A stretch of 64,000 nucleotides of DNA from Salinicola peritrichatus (GCF_003206715.1 NZ_PZJU01000049.1:1-64000), one strand, 5' to 3'. Positions 39,624 to 51,331 are shown, numbered from the stretch's first letter. Notes: generated by a model from the sequence alone, not told the origin. Numbers and translations: made by a program.

Positions 39624-40346
39624 ATGAATTCCAGCGCACGTGGAACGCTCCTCGGCCTGCTCATGATCGTTGCGCTCCTCGGCGCCGGCGGCAGGGCCCT
39701 GTGGCTGTGGCTGGATAAACCGATCGCGCGCGTCTCCATCAGTGGCGACCTGAATTACGTCAGTGCCAGCTATCTGCAGCGGGAACTGGCGCCGCTGGTA
39801 AGAGGTCATACCTGGTTGTCGCTGGATCTTCCGTCACTGCGTGATCAGGCTCGCCACATACAATGGCTGCGCGAGGTCAAGGTGTCACGGGAATGGCCCA
39901 ATGCGCTGCGCTTCGAACTCTATGAGCAGGACCCTGTCGCGCGATGGAACGATGATGCCCTGCTGAACAGCCGTGGCCAGCCGTTTCTACCGGGACCGGT
40001 CAGCGATTTTGGTCGCCGCTTGCCGGATCTGGGGGGGCCGGAAGGTAGCGGTCACGAGGTTTTGGCCTACTACGATTCTCTGCGCCAGACACTTTCGGAC
40101 CTGGGCCTTACGATCACGCAGCTGCGATTGGAACCTCGCGGTGCATGGCGCTTTCAGATCAATGACGGTGTCTGGGTGATTCTGGGACGAACCGATCTGG
40201 ACGCACGACTGGCACGCTTTATTGCGGCATGGCGGCGACAGTTGGGGGAACAAGCGTCGCAGATGCGCTACATCGACTTGCGTTATCCGAACGGGGTTTC
40301 GGTCGCCTGGCATGGCGAAACGGCAGCCGCCTCGGGGAAAGAGTGA
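39624..40346 (+). CDS. ftsQ: Cell-division protein FtsQ
   Basis: A 240-residue bitopic protein: membrane helix at about 8-30, POTRA domain (about 35-105; IARVSISGDLNYVSASYLQREL), then the beta domain (WLREVKVSREWPNALRFELYEQDPVARW). It organises FtsL and FtsB in the divisome. It ends 338 bases before ftsA, unlike E. coli where the two overlap. Confidence 0.94.
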   Translation: MNSSARGTLLGLLMIVALLGAGGRALWLWLDKPIARVSISGDLNYVSASYLQRELAPLVRGHTWLSLDLPSLRDQARHIQWLREVKVSREWPNALRFELYEQDPVARWNDDALLNSRGQPFLPGPVSDFGRRLPDLGGPEGSGHEVLAYYDSLRQTLSDLGLTITQLRLEPRGAWRFQINDGVWVILGRTDLDARLARFIAAWRRQLGEQASQMRYIDLRYPNGVSVAWHGETAAASGKE

Positions 40347-40684
40347 TTCGTTCACGGAAGTGCGAGACTCATCGCAAGCCCGCGAGTGGCCTCGCAGTCG
40401 ACTTACGTATGCTCATCGTCTAGGGCCGACTTGAATGTTGCTGGTGCGATTTCCGAGGCCGGATGAATCGACCAAGAGTGACGTTGCCGACTCGCAACAC
40501 TCACGACCTAAAAACCCTTCGACTCGATTCCCATTTCCCTTTTAAAGAAAAAGCGCTTAATGTGACTTTTGTCTCAACAATAGGCTGGTGAAAAAGGCTG
40601 TCTTGTTCCTATAATAAGCGCGAGTCTTTATTGGCCCTTTTTTATCGGATTTTATCGGTGAAGTTTGAGGAGCGACCCCGACCT
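40347..40684 (+). promoter_or_regulatory. ftsQ-ftsA intergenic region with ftsAZ promoter
   Basis: 338 bases without a gene. A perfect TATAAT at 40610-40615, with TGGTGA 18 bases upstream (40586-40591), is a good -10 for an ftsA-ftsZ transcript starting near 40622. The stretch 40500-40640 is clearly richer in A and T than its surroundings. I see no convincing terminator for the murE-ftsQ run and no small ORF with a good ribosome site. Confidence 0.55.
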
Positions 40685-41956
40685 ATGGCAGGACAATCCA
40701 ACGCTTCCAATATGGTGGTCGGGCTGGATATCGGAACATCCAAGGTGGTCGCCATCGTGGGGCAACCCACTGACGATGGTGGGTTGGAAATCGCCGGGAT
40801 TGGTTCACATCCTTCGCGTGGTATGAAGAAGGGTGTCGTGATCAATATCGAATCAACCGTTCAATCGATTCAGCGTGCCGTGGAAGAGGCCGAGCTGATG
40901 GCCGGCTGCGACATTCATTCGGTGTATGTCGGCATTGCCGGCAGCCACATCAGCTCCATGAATTCCGATGGTGTCGTGGCGATCAAGGAGCGTGAAGTCG
41001 GGCAGGCCGATATCGAGCGTGTCATCGATTCCGCCCGTGCCCGCGCCATCTCCGAAGGCCAGCGCGTCCTCCACGTCATACCGCAGGAGTTCGCGATCGA
41101 CACCCAGGAAGGCATTCGCGAGCCCCTGGGTATGTCCGGTGTACGTCTGGAGGCACGAGTGCACCTGGTGACGGCGGCGATGAACGCCGTCCAGAACATC
41201 GAGAAGTGTGTGCGGCGTTGCGGCCTGGAGGTCGACGACATCATCCTCGAACAACTCGCTTCCAGTCACGCGGTATTGACCGAGGATGAGCGTGAACTGG
41301 GCGTCTGCATGGTCGATATTGGTGGTGGCACGACGGATATTGCCGTGTTCACCGAGGGGGCGATTCGCCACACGGCAGTGATCCCGATTGCCGGTGATCA
41401 GGTGACCAACGATATCGCCATGGCGCTACGCACGCCGACCCAGTATGCCGAAGACATCAAGGTCAAGTACGCCTGTGCGCTGACGCAACTGGCGAGCAGC
41501 GATGAAATGATCAAGGTTCCGAGCGTCGGCGATCGGCCGGCGCGGGATCTCTCCCGCCAGGCGTTGGCGGAAGTGGTAGAACCCCGTTACGAGGAACTCT
41601 TCACTCTGGTGCGCGAAGAATTGCGCCGCAGTGGCTACGAGGACCTGGTGGCGGCCGGGGTCGTACTGACGGGCGGCACGTCCCGCATGGAGGGGGTCGT
41701 GGAGCTGGCGGAGGAGATATTCCACATGCCGGTTCGCGTCGCCTGCCCATACAATGTTCGCGGCTTGGCGGATGTAGTGCGTAACCCGATTTATTCGACG
41801 GGGGTAGGTTTGCTACTCTACGGAATGAAGGACGCCAAGCACTCTCGCGCAGCATCAGCCCAGCCTCAACGGGAAGACTCTTTTCCCCGGCGCGCAACCA
41901 GGGACGAGGTTTCGACGCTGGAGCGACTCAAAGGCTGGTTTAAAGGAAATTTCTGA
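40685..41956 (+). CDS. ftsA: Cell-division actin-like protein FtsA
   Basis: A 423-residue actin-fold ATPase that tethers FtsZ to the membrane. Blocks: VVGLDIGTSKVVAIVG, the 1C-domain region (AGSHISSMNSDGVVAI), VDIGGGTTDIAVFTEG, GVVLTGGTSRMEGVVELA. The amphipathic membrane-targeting helix is at the C terminus (LERLKGWFKGNF). ATG 40685 gives the family start; GAGGAG lies 13 bases away, which is long. ftsZ follows 30 bases on. Confidence 0.96.
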   Translation: MAGQSNASNMVVGLDIGTSKVVAIVGQPTDDGGLEIAGIGSHPSRGMKKGVVINIESTVQSIQRAVEEAELMAGCDIHSVYVGIAGSHISSMNSDGVVAIKEREVGQADIERVIDSARARAISEGQRVLHVIPQEFAIDTQEGIREPLGMSGVRLEARVHLVTAAMNAVQNIEKCVRRCGLEVDDIILEQLASSHAVLTEDERELGVCMVDIGGGTTDIAVFTEGAIRHTAVIPIAGDQVTNDIAMALRTPTQYAEDIKVKYACALTQLASSDEMIKVPSVGDRPARDLSRQALAEVVEPRYEELFTLVREELRRSGYEDLVAAGVVLTGGTSRMEGVVELAEEIFHMPVRVACPYNVRGLADVVRNPIYSTGVGLLLYGMKDAKHSRAASAQPQREDSFPRRATRDEVSTLERLKGWFKGNF

Positions 41957-41986
41957 CAGGCCGCAAGCGGTCTTGGAGACGGGGCA

Positions 41987-43156
41987 ATGTTCGAACTAGT
42001 AGATAATGCACCTTCTAGTAGTGCAGTCATCAAAGTCATCGGTGTCGGCGGCGGCGGCGGCAACGCCGTCAACCACATGGTCGAGAGTAACATCGAAGGC
42101 GTCGAATTCATCTGCGCCAACACCGATGCCCAGGCGCTCAAGCGCGTGGCGGCCAAGACCGTTCTTCAACTGGGTGGCGAGATCACCAAGGGGCTGGGCG
42201 CCGGGGCGAATCCCGATGTCGGCCGTCAGGCGGCGATGGAAGATCGCGAGCGCATCGCCGAAATGCTGCAAGGCGCGGACATGATCTTCATTACCGCCGG
42301 CATGGGTGGCGGTACCGGTACCGGTGGCGCGCCCGTCGTCGCCCAGGTAGCCAAGGAACTGGGCATCCTGACTGTCGCCGTCGTCACTCGTCCGTTCCCG
42401 TTCGAGGGGCCCAAGCGGATGCGCGCGGCGGAAGAGGGCATGAAGGCGCTGTCCGAATACGTCGACTCGCTGATCACCATTCCTAACGAGAAGCTGCTTT
42501 CGGTACTGGGCAAGAACGCCAGCCTGTTGACCGCTTTCAGCGCTGCCAACGATGTGCTGTTAGGTGCCGTGCAAGGCATTGCCGAGCTGATCACCAGTCC
42601 GGGCATCATCAACGTCGACTTCGCCGACGTGCGTACGGTGATGTCGGAAATGGGCATGGCAATGATGGGAACCGGCGCTGCGACCGGTGAGAATCGCGCT
42701 CGCGAAGCCGCAGAGAAGGCCATTCGCAGCCCGTTGCTCGAAGACATCGATCTGCACGGGGCGCGTGGTATTCTGGTCAATATCACGGCTGGCCCGGATC
42801 TCTCCATCGGTGAGTTCAACGACGTGGGGGCGACGGTTCAGGAATTCGCCTCCCAGGACGCCACCATCGTGGTGGGGACTTCCATCGACATGGAAATGTC
42901 CGACGAGCTGCGAGTCACCGTCGTTGCTGCGGGGCTGGATGCCCAGAAAGAGAAGGCGGTTCCGCGCGAAAGCGTTGCCTCTCGCCCGGAGACGACCGAT
43001 TATCGCAAGCTCCAGCAGCCGGCGGTGATGCGTCAGCAAGCCGCGCGTGCCGAGCAGGAAGCGGCTGCGAAAAAATCGCAGCAGGAGAAGCGCAAGACCT
43101 CGGACATGGATGATTATCTGGACATCCCGGCATTCTTGCGTCGTCAGGCGGATTGA
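41987..43156 (+). CDS. ftsZ: Cell-division GTPase FtsZ
   Basis: A 389-residue tubulin homologue. GTP-binding signature [10 protein letters not shown] (near residue 105), the [11 protein letters not shown] loop, and the synergy loop [11 protein letters not shown]. The Gln/Ala/Lys-rich linker ends in the conserved tail [14 protein letters not shown] that binds FtsA and ZipA. GGAG precedes the ATG. A separate promoter follows for lpxC. Confidence 0.98.
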   Translation: MFELVDNAPSSSAVIKVIGVGGGGGNAVNHMVESNIEGVEFICANTDAQALKRVAAKTVLQLGGEITKGLGAGANPDVGRQAAMEDRERIAEMLQGADMIFITAGMGGGTGTGGAPVVAQVAKELGILTVAVVTRPFPFEGPKRMRAAEEGMKALSEYVDSLITIPNEKLLSVLGKNASLLTAFSAANDVLLGAVQGIAELITSPGIINVDFADVRTVMSEMGMAMMGTGAATGENRAREAAEKAIRSPLLEDIDLHGARGILVNITAGPDLSIGEFNDVGATVQEFASQDATIVVGTSIDMEMSDELRVTVVAAGLDAQKEKAVPRESVASRPETTDYRKLQQPAVMRQQAARAEQEAAAKKSQQEKRKTSDMDDYLDIPAFLRRQAD

Positions 43157-43200
43157 TAGGTTTTTAGTCTGCCTGCCATCATTCTGTAACGTCGGACTGT

Positions 43201-43229
43201 TTGGCGGAACGGTTGTTTGGTGTTATAGT
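43201..43229 (+). promoter_or_regulatory. Sigma-70 promoter of lpxC with extended -10
   Basis: TTGGCG (43201-43206), 17-base spacer, TATAGT (43224-43229) preceded by TGT (extended -10). Transcription would start near 43236, about 34 bases before the lpxC ATG. It gives lpxC expression independent of ftsZ. Confidence 0.75.
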
Positions 43230-43269
43230 GAACACCGTTTCCAAACTATTTGACTGTCAGGTCGATGCC

Positions 43270-44181
43270 ATGATCAAACAACGAACGTTGCAGAACACGA
43301 TCCGCGCCACTGGCGTGGGGCTCCACTCCGGAGAGAAAGTGTATCTGACGCTGCGTCCTGCGCTGCCCAATACCGGCATCGTGTTCGTGCGTACCGATCT
43401 CGACCCGGTGGTGCACATTCCGGCCCATGCTGAAAGCGTCACCGACACCAACCTTTGCACCGCGCTGTCCAAAGATGGCGTCAAGGTCGCCACGGTCGAG
43501 CATTTGATGTCGGCTTTCGCCGGTTTGGGCATCGATAACGTCTACGTCGAGCTGAGCGCACCGGAAGTGCCGATCATGGACGGCAGCGCCGGCCCGTTCG
43601 TCTTTCTGATTCAGTCGGCAGGTATCGCCGAGCAGGCGACAGCGAAGCAGTTCATTCGCATCAAGCGCGAAGTGAGCGTCAACGATGATGGCAAGCAGGC
43701 GGCGTTTCTGCCGCATAACGGCTTCAAGGTCAGCTTCGCGATCGACTTCGATCATCCCGTTTTCGAACAGCAGAAGCAGACTGCCAGCGTCGATTTCTCG
43801 ACGACCTCCTTCGTCAAGGAGGTGTCTCGTGCTCGCACCTTCGGTTTCATGCGGGATCTGGAATTCCTGCGCTCACAGAATCTGGCGCTTGGCGGTAGTC
43901 TCGACAATGCGATTGTCGTCGATGATTACCGTATCGTGAACCAGGACGGTCTGCGCTACGATGATGAATTCGTCAAGCACAAGATGCTGGACGCCATTGG
44001 CGATCTGTACCAGCTCGGCCATAGTTTGATTGGCGAGTTCAAGGGCTACAAGTCGGGTCATGGCCTCAACAATCAGCTCTGTCGTGAATTGCTGGCGCAT
44101 CCCGAAGCTTATGAAATCGTGACCTTCGAAGAAGCGACGCAGGCTGCTCCGATCTCTTATGCGGCACCCGCCATGGCTTGA
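43270..44181 (+). CDS. lpxC: UDP-3-O-acyl-GlcNAc deacetylase LpxC
   Basis: A 303-residue zinc enzyme for the committed step of lipid A synthesis. Zinc ligands are the His in [11 protein letters not shown] and the His and Asp of [12 protein letters not shown]; the catalytic acid/base His lies in [13 protein letters not shown]. Start [21 protein letters not shown] is standard. Last gene after the dcw cluster and ended by a strong hairpin. The C-terminal tail, which in E. coli directs FtsH turnover, is [13 protein letters not shown]. Confidence 0.97.
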   Translation: MIKQRTLQNTIRATGVGLHSGEKVYLTLRPALPNTGIVFVRTDLDPVVHIPAHAESVTDTNLCTALSKDGVKVATVEHLMSAFAGLGIDNVYVELSAPEVPIMDGSAGPFVFLIQSAGIAEQATAKQFIRIKREVSVNDDGKQAAFLPHNGFKVSFAIDFDHPVFEQQKQTASVDFSTTSFVKEVSRARTFGFMRDLEFLRSQNLALGGSLDNAIVVDDYRIVNQDGLRYDDEFVKHKMLDAIGDLYQLGHSLIGEFKGYKSGHGLNNQLCRELLAHPEAYEIVTFEEATQAAPISYAAPAMA

Positions 44182-44211
44182 ACCCATCGTCCAAGCGATT
44201 GAATGTCAACT

Positions 44212-44251
44212 GACGACGCCGATCCCGCCCCGGATCGGCGTCGTCGCATTT
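44212..44251 (+). terminator. Terminator hairpin after lpxC
   Basis: A perfect 14-base stem GACGACGCCGATCC / GGATCGGCGTCGTC with a six-base loop, then GCATTTA. The T-run is short. It lies between the convergent lpxC and dciA and may stop both. Confidence 0.8.
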
Positions 44252-44296
44252 AGAGCCGGTTGAAGGTAGGACGGTTGCCGGCTCGGCTGGCGGTTC

Positions 44297-44767
44297 TCAA
44301 GAGTCGCGATTGTCCGTTCGCGCGTGCGAGGCCAGGCGGGTCAGGGCGCGTTTGAGTGGAGAGTCATCGAGACCCTCGGCGCAGTGAGACAACGCCTCGG
44401 CGCCAGCCGGCGTCATTCGACGCGTCTGCCGCGGCTTGGCCTTGAGCGGTCGAATCGGCCGGACCTTGAGCGAGAACTTCATTACCGCCTCGAAGCCTGG
44501 CAACTGATGCAGCAGCTCGAGCAGGCGGGGCTGCTCGTAGCGCAGCCAGGTGAGCCAGGCCGCACGGTCGGTGATCAGCGTCAGCACGCCGTTGCGATAG
44601 CCGCCAACGTAGACGTGCTCCGCAATCTCGGCCGGCAGGTGGCGGCGAAGGTGACGCTGGGCACGCTCGATCAGCGTCGCCATCCGCATCACGTCGCCCA
44701 GGCCCCCCGGTTGGTCGAGCAGGTGGGAAACGGACTGGGCGCGAAAACGCTTAGCCTTTATACTCAT
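44297..44767 (-). CDS. dciA: DnaB helicase loader DciA (DUF721)
   Basis: A 156-residue DUF721 protein. The KH-like domain (about 10-100; VMRMATLIERAQRHLRRHLP, HVYVGGYRNGVLTLITDRAAWLTWLRYEQPRLL is the typical region) is followed by a basic, disordered tail. DciA is the ancestral replicative helicase operator where DnaC is absent, so its presence suggests the organism loads DnaB without DnaC. Position between lpxC and secA matches Pseudomonas. The ATG at 44767 (MSIKAKRF) is used; longer readings are atypical. Confidence 0.85.
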   Translation of the reverse strand: MSIKAKRFRAQSVSHLLDQPGGLGDVMRMATLIERAQRHLRRHLPAEIAEHVYVGGYRNGVLTLITDRAAWLTWLRYEQPRLLELLHQLPGFEAVMKFSLKVRPIRPLKAKPRQTRRMTPAGAEALSHCAEGLDDSPLKRALTRLASHARTDNRDS

Positions 44768-44829
44768 CGGCCTGCACACAGTGGGAAATGACCCGCTAAA
44801 CCTATCACGACGCGGAGTTCGTCGACAGC

Positions 44830-45171
44830 ATGACATCGGCCCATTCGCAGTCCGGCCATCGCGCTAACGTCTGGCGTCCCCGGCAGCGAGCCCATTGGTG
44901 GCTGGCCAGCGTGCTGGTCGGCTGCCTGCTGCCCGCCGGTCTCGTGCATGCCGAGGCCATGCGTCTCGCCGAACGCCTGACCCAGGTCTACCTTATGGCG
45001 CCGGAGGCCATCCGCGCCGAATCCCGCCGCATGGCTCGCGCTCCCACGACGCATCCCCAGCCACGCGCGGTCATGCCGCTGGCCTCGTTCGCGGCATACA
45101 CCGCACCGGTCGTGGTGGCCAGCGCGGCGCTCGATGCGTTCTCTCGTCGCGGACCGCCAGTTTCTGTCTGA
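44830..45171 (+). CDS. Small secreted ORF before secA, candidate SecM-like arrest peptide
   Basis: A 113-codon ORF. A long basic N-terminal region (to about residue 21) and a hydrophobic core ([15 protein letters not shown]) end at the likely signal-peptidase site VHA-EA near residue 42. The mature part is only about 70 residues and ends [11 protein letters not shown]106-R-G-P109 lines up with R-A-G-P of the E. coli SecM arrest site and resembles RAPP-type motifs of other arrest peptides. [10 protein letters not shown] just before it recalls FSTPVWISQA of SecM. GGAG lies 12 bases before the ATG. The stop is 83 bases before secA and takes part in a predicted helix with the secA ribosome site. 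I do not recognise it as a named family; the function is inferred. Confidence 0.7.
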   Translation: MTSAHSQSGHRANVWRPRQRAHWWLASVLVGCLLPAGLVHAEAMRLAERLTQVYLMAPEAIRAESRRMARAPTTHPQPRAVMPLASFAAYTAPVVVASAALDAFSRRGPPVSV

Positions 45172-45251
45172 TTCTTGCTCGGCGTTTCAAGTCACCGATG
45201 GCGGGCATCCTTGTCGATCGCCACGCTGTCACAGGATCATGCAGGAAAATC
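45170..45251 (+). promoter_or_regulatory. Predicted helix hiding the secA Shine-Dalgarno
   Basis: GATTCTTGC (45170-45178, overlapping the stop codon of the upstream ORF) can pair with GCAGGAAAATC (45241-45251), which holds the secA ribosome site AGGA. That gives nine pairs, one of them G-T, with a two-base bulge. An inner ATCCT (45207-45211) / AGGAT (45233-45237) stem may add to it. A ribosome paused at the Gly-Pro-Pro codons (45151-45159) would reach the 5' arm. Predicted by eye only. Confidence 0.45.
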
Positions 45252-45254
45252 ATC

Positions 45255-48002
<2,748 letters not shown>

Positions 48003-48045
48003 CAAGGCCGGGCACGAGCACCGCGTGCCCTCGAGGAGAGACGAG

Positions 48046-49254
48046 ATGGCTGTAGGGCAGTCAATATTTCCCCGTATGCCGGCGATCGACGGTGTGCGCT
48101 TGGGAACGGCGATGGCGGGCATCAAGAAACCCGAGCGTCGCGACCTGGTGATCATCGAGGTGCCGGAGGGCGCCGCGGTGGCGGCGACATTCACGCGCAA
48201 TGCGTTTTGCGCCGCCCCCGTTCATGTTGCCAAGGCGCATCTCGAACACGCCACGCCGCGTTATCTCCTGATCAATACCGGTAACGCCAATGCCGGTACC
48301 GGCGCGCGCGGTATCGAGGACGCCGAGAGCTGCTGCACCGCGCTGGCCGACCTGGCCGGTGTCGTCTCGCACCAGGTGCTGCCGTTCTCGACCGGTGTCA
48401 TCGGCGAGCCGTTGCCGGTCGAGCGCATCGCCGCGGGTCTACCGCATGCGCTGGAGTCGCTGGATGCCGATAACTGGGCGGCGGCAGCCGAAGGGATCAT
48501 GACCACCGATACGCGTATCAAGGGCGCATCGCGGCAGGTCGAGCTGAGCAGTGGCCGGGTGACGATCAACGGCATCAGCAAGGGGTCGGGCATGATCCAT
48601 CCCAATATGGCCACCATGCTGGGTTTCGTCGCCTGCGACGCCGCTGTCGAACCGGCACGGCTCACCCAATGGTTGCGCGAGGCGGTCCAGGTCTCGTTCA
48701 ATTCGATCACGGTGGATTCCGATACCTCCACCAACGATGCCTGTACCCTGATTGCCACCGGACGAGGTCCGGCGGTAGTATCCGCCGATGACGAACGGCG
48801 CTTTTGCGAAGCGCTGACCGAAGTGCTCACCGAGTTGGCGCAGGCGATCATTCGCGACGCCGAAGGCGCCACCAAGTTCGTCACGCTGCAGGTCGAGCAG
48901 GCGGCCAGCGTCATCGAGGCGCGGGCGGTGGCGTTTACCGTCGCTCATTCGCCGTTGGTCAAGACCGCGCTCTATGCCTCCGATGCCAACTGGGGGCGAA
49001 TTCTGGCGGCGGTTGGCCGGGCGCCGGTCGATGACCTGGATGTCGATCGCATCGTCATCGACCTGGGTGACGTGCGCCTGGTCGAACAGGGCGGCCGTGC
49101 TGGGAGCTACACCGAAGAGGCCGGCAGCCGGGTGATGGCGCAAGACGAGATCACCATCCGCATTCAGCTTGGCCGCGGCGAGGAAGCCGCCACGATCTGG
49201 ACATCGGATCTGTCCCACGATTACGTATCGATCAACGCGGATTACCGCAGTTGA
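48046..49254 (+). CDS. argJ: Glutamate N-acetyltransferase / ornithine acetyltransferase ArgJ
   Basis: A 402-residue N-terminal-nucleophile enzyme of the arginine acetyl cycle. The self-cleavage site is the Ala-Thr bond in HPNMATMLGF; the new N-terminal Thr is the nucleophile. The mature halves end in the conserved SHDYVSINADYRS. It transfers acetyl from acetylornithine to glutamate and may also use acetyl-CoA. The ATG at 48046 follows GAGGAGAG; the upstream in-frame ATG at 48025 is less likely. It lies 43 bases after secA, as in Pseudomonas. Confidence 0.96.
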   Translation: MAVGQSIFPRMPAIDGVRLGTAMAGIKKPERRDLVIIEVPEGAAVAATFTRNAFCAAPVHVAKAHLEHATPRYLLINTGNANAGTGARGIEDAESCCTALADLAGVVSHQVLPFSTGVIGEPLPVERIAAGLPHALESLDADNWAAAAEGIMTTDTRIKGASRQVELSSGRVTINGISKGSGMIHPNMATMLGFVACDAAVEPARLTQWLREAVQVSFNSITVDSDTSTNDACTLIATGRGPAVVSADDERRFCEALTEVLTELAQAIIRDAEGATKFVTLQVEQAASVIEARAVAFTVAHSPLVKTALYASDANWGRILAAVGRAPVDDLDVDRIVIDLGDVRLVEQGGRAGSYTEEAGSRVMAQDEITIRIQLGRGEEAATIWTSDLSHDYVSINADYRS

Positions 49255-49316
49255 CGCCGTAACGGCAGTCAATACCCCAGCGAGCAACACCCAAATGGTG
49301 CGAGAGACATAGCAAG

Positions 49317-50270
49317 ATGATCAAGAGACGGGTCCACGTAGCGGCCGCCGCCGTCATTCGCGGCGATGGGCGGGTGCTGATCGCCAGACGACCGGCTACC
49401 GTTGACCAGGGCGGTCTATGGGAGTTTCCCGGCGGCAAGCTGGCGCCTTATGAAACCGGCTTCGAAGCGCTCAAGCGGGAGCTGGGCGAGGAGCTGGGCA
49501 TTCAGATTCGGCGCGCTCAGCCATTGATCCGCGTGCACCACGAATATCCCGACAAGCACATTCTGCTGGACGTTTGGCAAGTGCACGATTACGAAGGCGA
49601 CCCTTACGGCCGCGAAGGGCAGCCAGTGCGTTGGGTCGAAGTGGACGACCTGCCGAACTATCCGTTCCCGGCGGCCAACCTGCCGATCCTGCGTGCGGTG
49701 GCGCTACCGCAGGAATACCTGATTACCGCCGAGGAGCCGGACGACGCGGTTTTCCTGCAGCGGCTCGAGCGCGCACTGAAGGAGGATCGCATCCGCCTGG
49801 TGCAGCTGCGGGCAAAGACCCTCGACGAGGCAGCCTACCAGGCTCGGGCCGAGAAGACGCTGGCCCTGTGCCATCGTTATTCGGCCAAGCTGTTGCTCAA
49901 TGCCGACCCGGCCTGGCTGGATCGTGTCGACGCCGACGGCATCCATCTCACCAGTGCCCGCTTGATGGAACTCAAGCGGCGGCCGATTCCGAGCCACAAG
50001 TGGCTGGGCGCCTCCACCCATGACGACGCGCAGCTGGCGCAGGCCGGACGTATCGATTGCGACTTCGTCACGCTATCACCGCTGGCGCCGACGCCATCGC
50101 ACCCGGATGCGGTGACCATCGGCTGGCACGATTTTCAGCAGATGGTCGAGACCGCCGCGATGCCGGTGTTCGCCCTCGGTGGCATGACGCGTTACCACGC
50201 CAACCAGGCCCGCGCTGTCGGCGCCCAGGGAATCGCCTCGATCCGGGATTTTTGGCGCGATGATGCCTGA
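49317..50270 (+). CDS. Nudix hydrolase fused to ThiE-like domain
   Basis: A 317-residue two-domain protein. Residues 1-130 are a MutT-type Nudix domain (Nudix box GGKLAPYETGFEALKRELGE, then ELGI) that should clean oxidised dGTP or similar. Residues 135-317 resemble thiamine-phosphate synthase (VQLRAK, DADGIHLTS, LGASTHD, PVFALGGM). The usual GPVFPTxTK segment is replaced by LSPLAPTPSHPD, so thiamine activity is doubtful. The same fusion next to argJ is known in Pseudomonas. Downstream lies repeat E1. Confidence 0.88.
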   Translation: MIKRRVHVAAAAVIRGDGRVLIARRPATVDQGGLWEFPGGKLAPYETGFEALKRELGEELGIQIRRAQPLIRVHHEYPDKHILLDVWQVHDYEGDPYGREGQPVRWVEVDDLPNYPFPAANLPILRAVALPQEYLITAEEPDDAVFLQRLERALKEDRIRLVQLRAKTLDEAAYQARAEKTLALCHRYSAKLLLNADPAWLDRVDADGIHLTSARLMELKRRPIPSHKWLGASTHDDAQLAQAGRIDCDFVTLSPLAPTPSHPDAVTIGWHDFQQMVETAAMPVFALGGMTRYHANQARAVGAQGIASIRDFWRDDA

Positions 50271-50274
50271 GCCA

Positions 50275-50430
50275 CCGGGCTTCGCCCGGAGAGATAAGGG
50301 TTAAGCGCCGCTTTGCGGCTAGAAGAAGGAAGTACGGCGCTACGCGCCTTAAGATAGAAGATAAACGCATAGTTTCACTTCTCTCTTACTCCTTCCTTCT
50401 TATTTCTTCGTCCTTATCTCTTCCTTCTTC
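50275..50430. repeat. Hairpin/polypyrimidine repeat, copy E1
   Basis: It holds three perfect small hairpins: CCGGGC-TTC-GCCCGG (50275-50289), GCCGC-TTT-GCGGC and GGCGC-TAC-GCGCC. The marker TAGAAGAAGGAAGTACGG and a long pyrimidine tract (50377-50430; repeated CTTCCTTCTT and TTATCTCTTCC) are also present. The region from about 50304 onward aligns with the reverse complement of 52195-52345. Lies between the Nudix/ThiE gene and the convergent yacG. Confidence 0.75.
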
Positions 50431-50432
50431 CG

Positions 50433-50675
50433 TTATTCCTGTCCCCGTTCGAGACGGTCGATGAGTTCGTCGAGCTCGGTTTCGTCCATGTGAGGCTCGC
50501 CCGGAATGCGGTGCGAGCCGTCGGCCCAGGCGCCGAGATCGAGCAGCTTGCAGCGCTTCGAACAGAACGGGCGATAGGGGTTGTCGGTGGTCCAGGCGAT
50601 CGGCGTCTGGCACTGAGGACAACGCACGGTCAGTACGTCGTCCCGGTCGTTGCATTGATCCTTGCCTCGGTTCAT
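50433..50675 (-). CDS. yacG: DNA gyrase inhibitor YacG (zinc finger)
   Basis: An 80-residue protein with a four-cysteine zinc finger: RCPQCQTP and [14 protein letters not shown]. coli YacG binds GyrB and inhibits gyrase, a protein-protein role. Its ATG overlaps the coaE stop (ATGA). Last gene of pilB-pilC-pilD-coaE-yacG, the Pseudomonas order. Confidence 0.93.
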   Translation of the reverse strand: MNRGKDQCNDRDDVLTVRCPQCQTPIAWTTDNPYRPFCSKRCKLLDLGAWADGSHRIPGEPHMDETELDELIDRLERGQE

Positions 50676-51331
50676 GGTGGCGTATCGTGTCGGTTCGGTG
50701 ATGAGGCCAACTGGCGGTAGAAGGCGTCCAGTCGGGCGACCTGATCGTGCAGGCTTTGCCTGTTGCCACTATTGTCGATGACGTCATCCGCCGCTGCAAG
50801 GCGGCGCGCCCGCGGACTCTGCGCTTCGATGATCGCCTCGACCTGACGATGCTCCACGCCATCGCGTGCCAGGGTGCGCTGGATCTGAACGGCTTCGGGG
50901 ACGTCCACCACCAGAATCCGGTCGACCAGTTCGTGCTGTCCCGATTCGATCAACAGCGGTGACACCAGCAGGCAGTAGGGCGCACCCGTCCGCCGTAGGC
51001 GCGCGAGGCGTTGCTCGAGGCGCTGGCGAATGCGCGGGTGGGTTTCTGCCTCCAGCCAGCGGCGCTCGGCGGCGTCGTCGAAAATGCGCGAACGCAGCGC
51101 GCGGCGATCGAGTGTGCCGTCGGGCTGCAGTATCGAGGGGCCGTAGCGCTCGGCGATGGCGGCGAGTGCCGGTTCCCCGGGCATGACCACTTCGCGGGCA
51201 AGGTGATCGGCATCGACCCAATCGATGCCGAGTTCGCCGAAGGCCTCGGCGACGGCGCTCTTGCCGGAACCGATGCCGCCGGTCACGCCGATGACGAGCG
51301 CGCTGTCCTTGCCGGGTATCCGTGCATTCAT
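50672..51331 (-). CDS. coaE: Dephospho-CoA kinase
   Basis: A 219-residue P-loop kinase for the last step of coenzyme A synthesis. Walker A is [17 protein letters not shown]; other blocks are [26 protein letters not shown] and DVIDNSG. The ATG at 51331 is chosen because GGAGG is then six bases upstream; the ATG at 51337 touches it. It overlaps the pilD stop by one base. Confidence 0.96.
   Translation of the reverse strand: MNARIPGKDSALVIGVTGGIGSGKSAVAEAFGELGIDWVDADHLAREVVMPGEPALAAIAERYGPSILQPDGTLDRRALRSRIFDDAAERRWLEAETHPRIRQRLEQRLARLRRTGAPYCLLVSPLLIESGQHELVDRILVVDVPEAVQIQRTLARDGVEHRQVEAIIEAQSPRARRLAAADDVIDNSGNRQSLHDQVARLDAFYRQLASSPNRHDTPP

Noticed and set aside
40205-40225. Sigma-54-like TGGCACG...TTGC inside ftsQ
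   Set aside because: The GG to GC spacing is 11, not 10, and it lies within a coding region far from ftsA.
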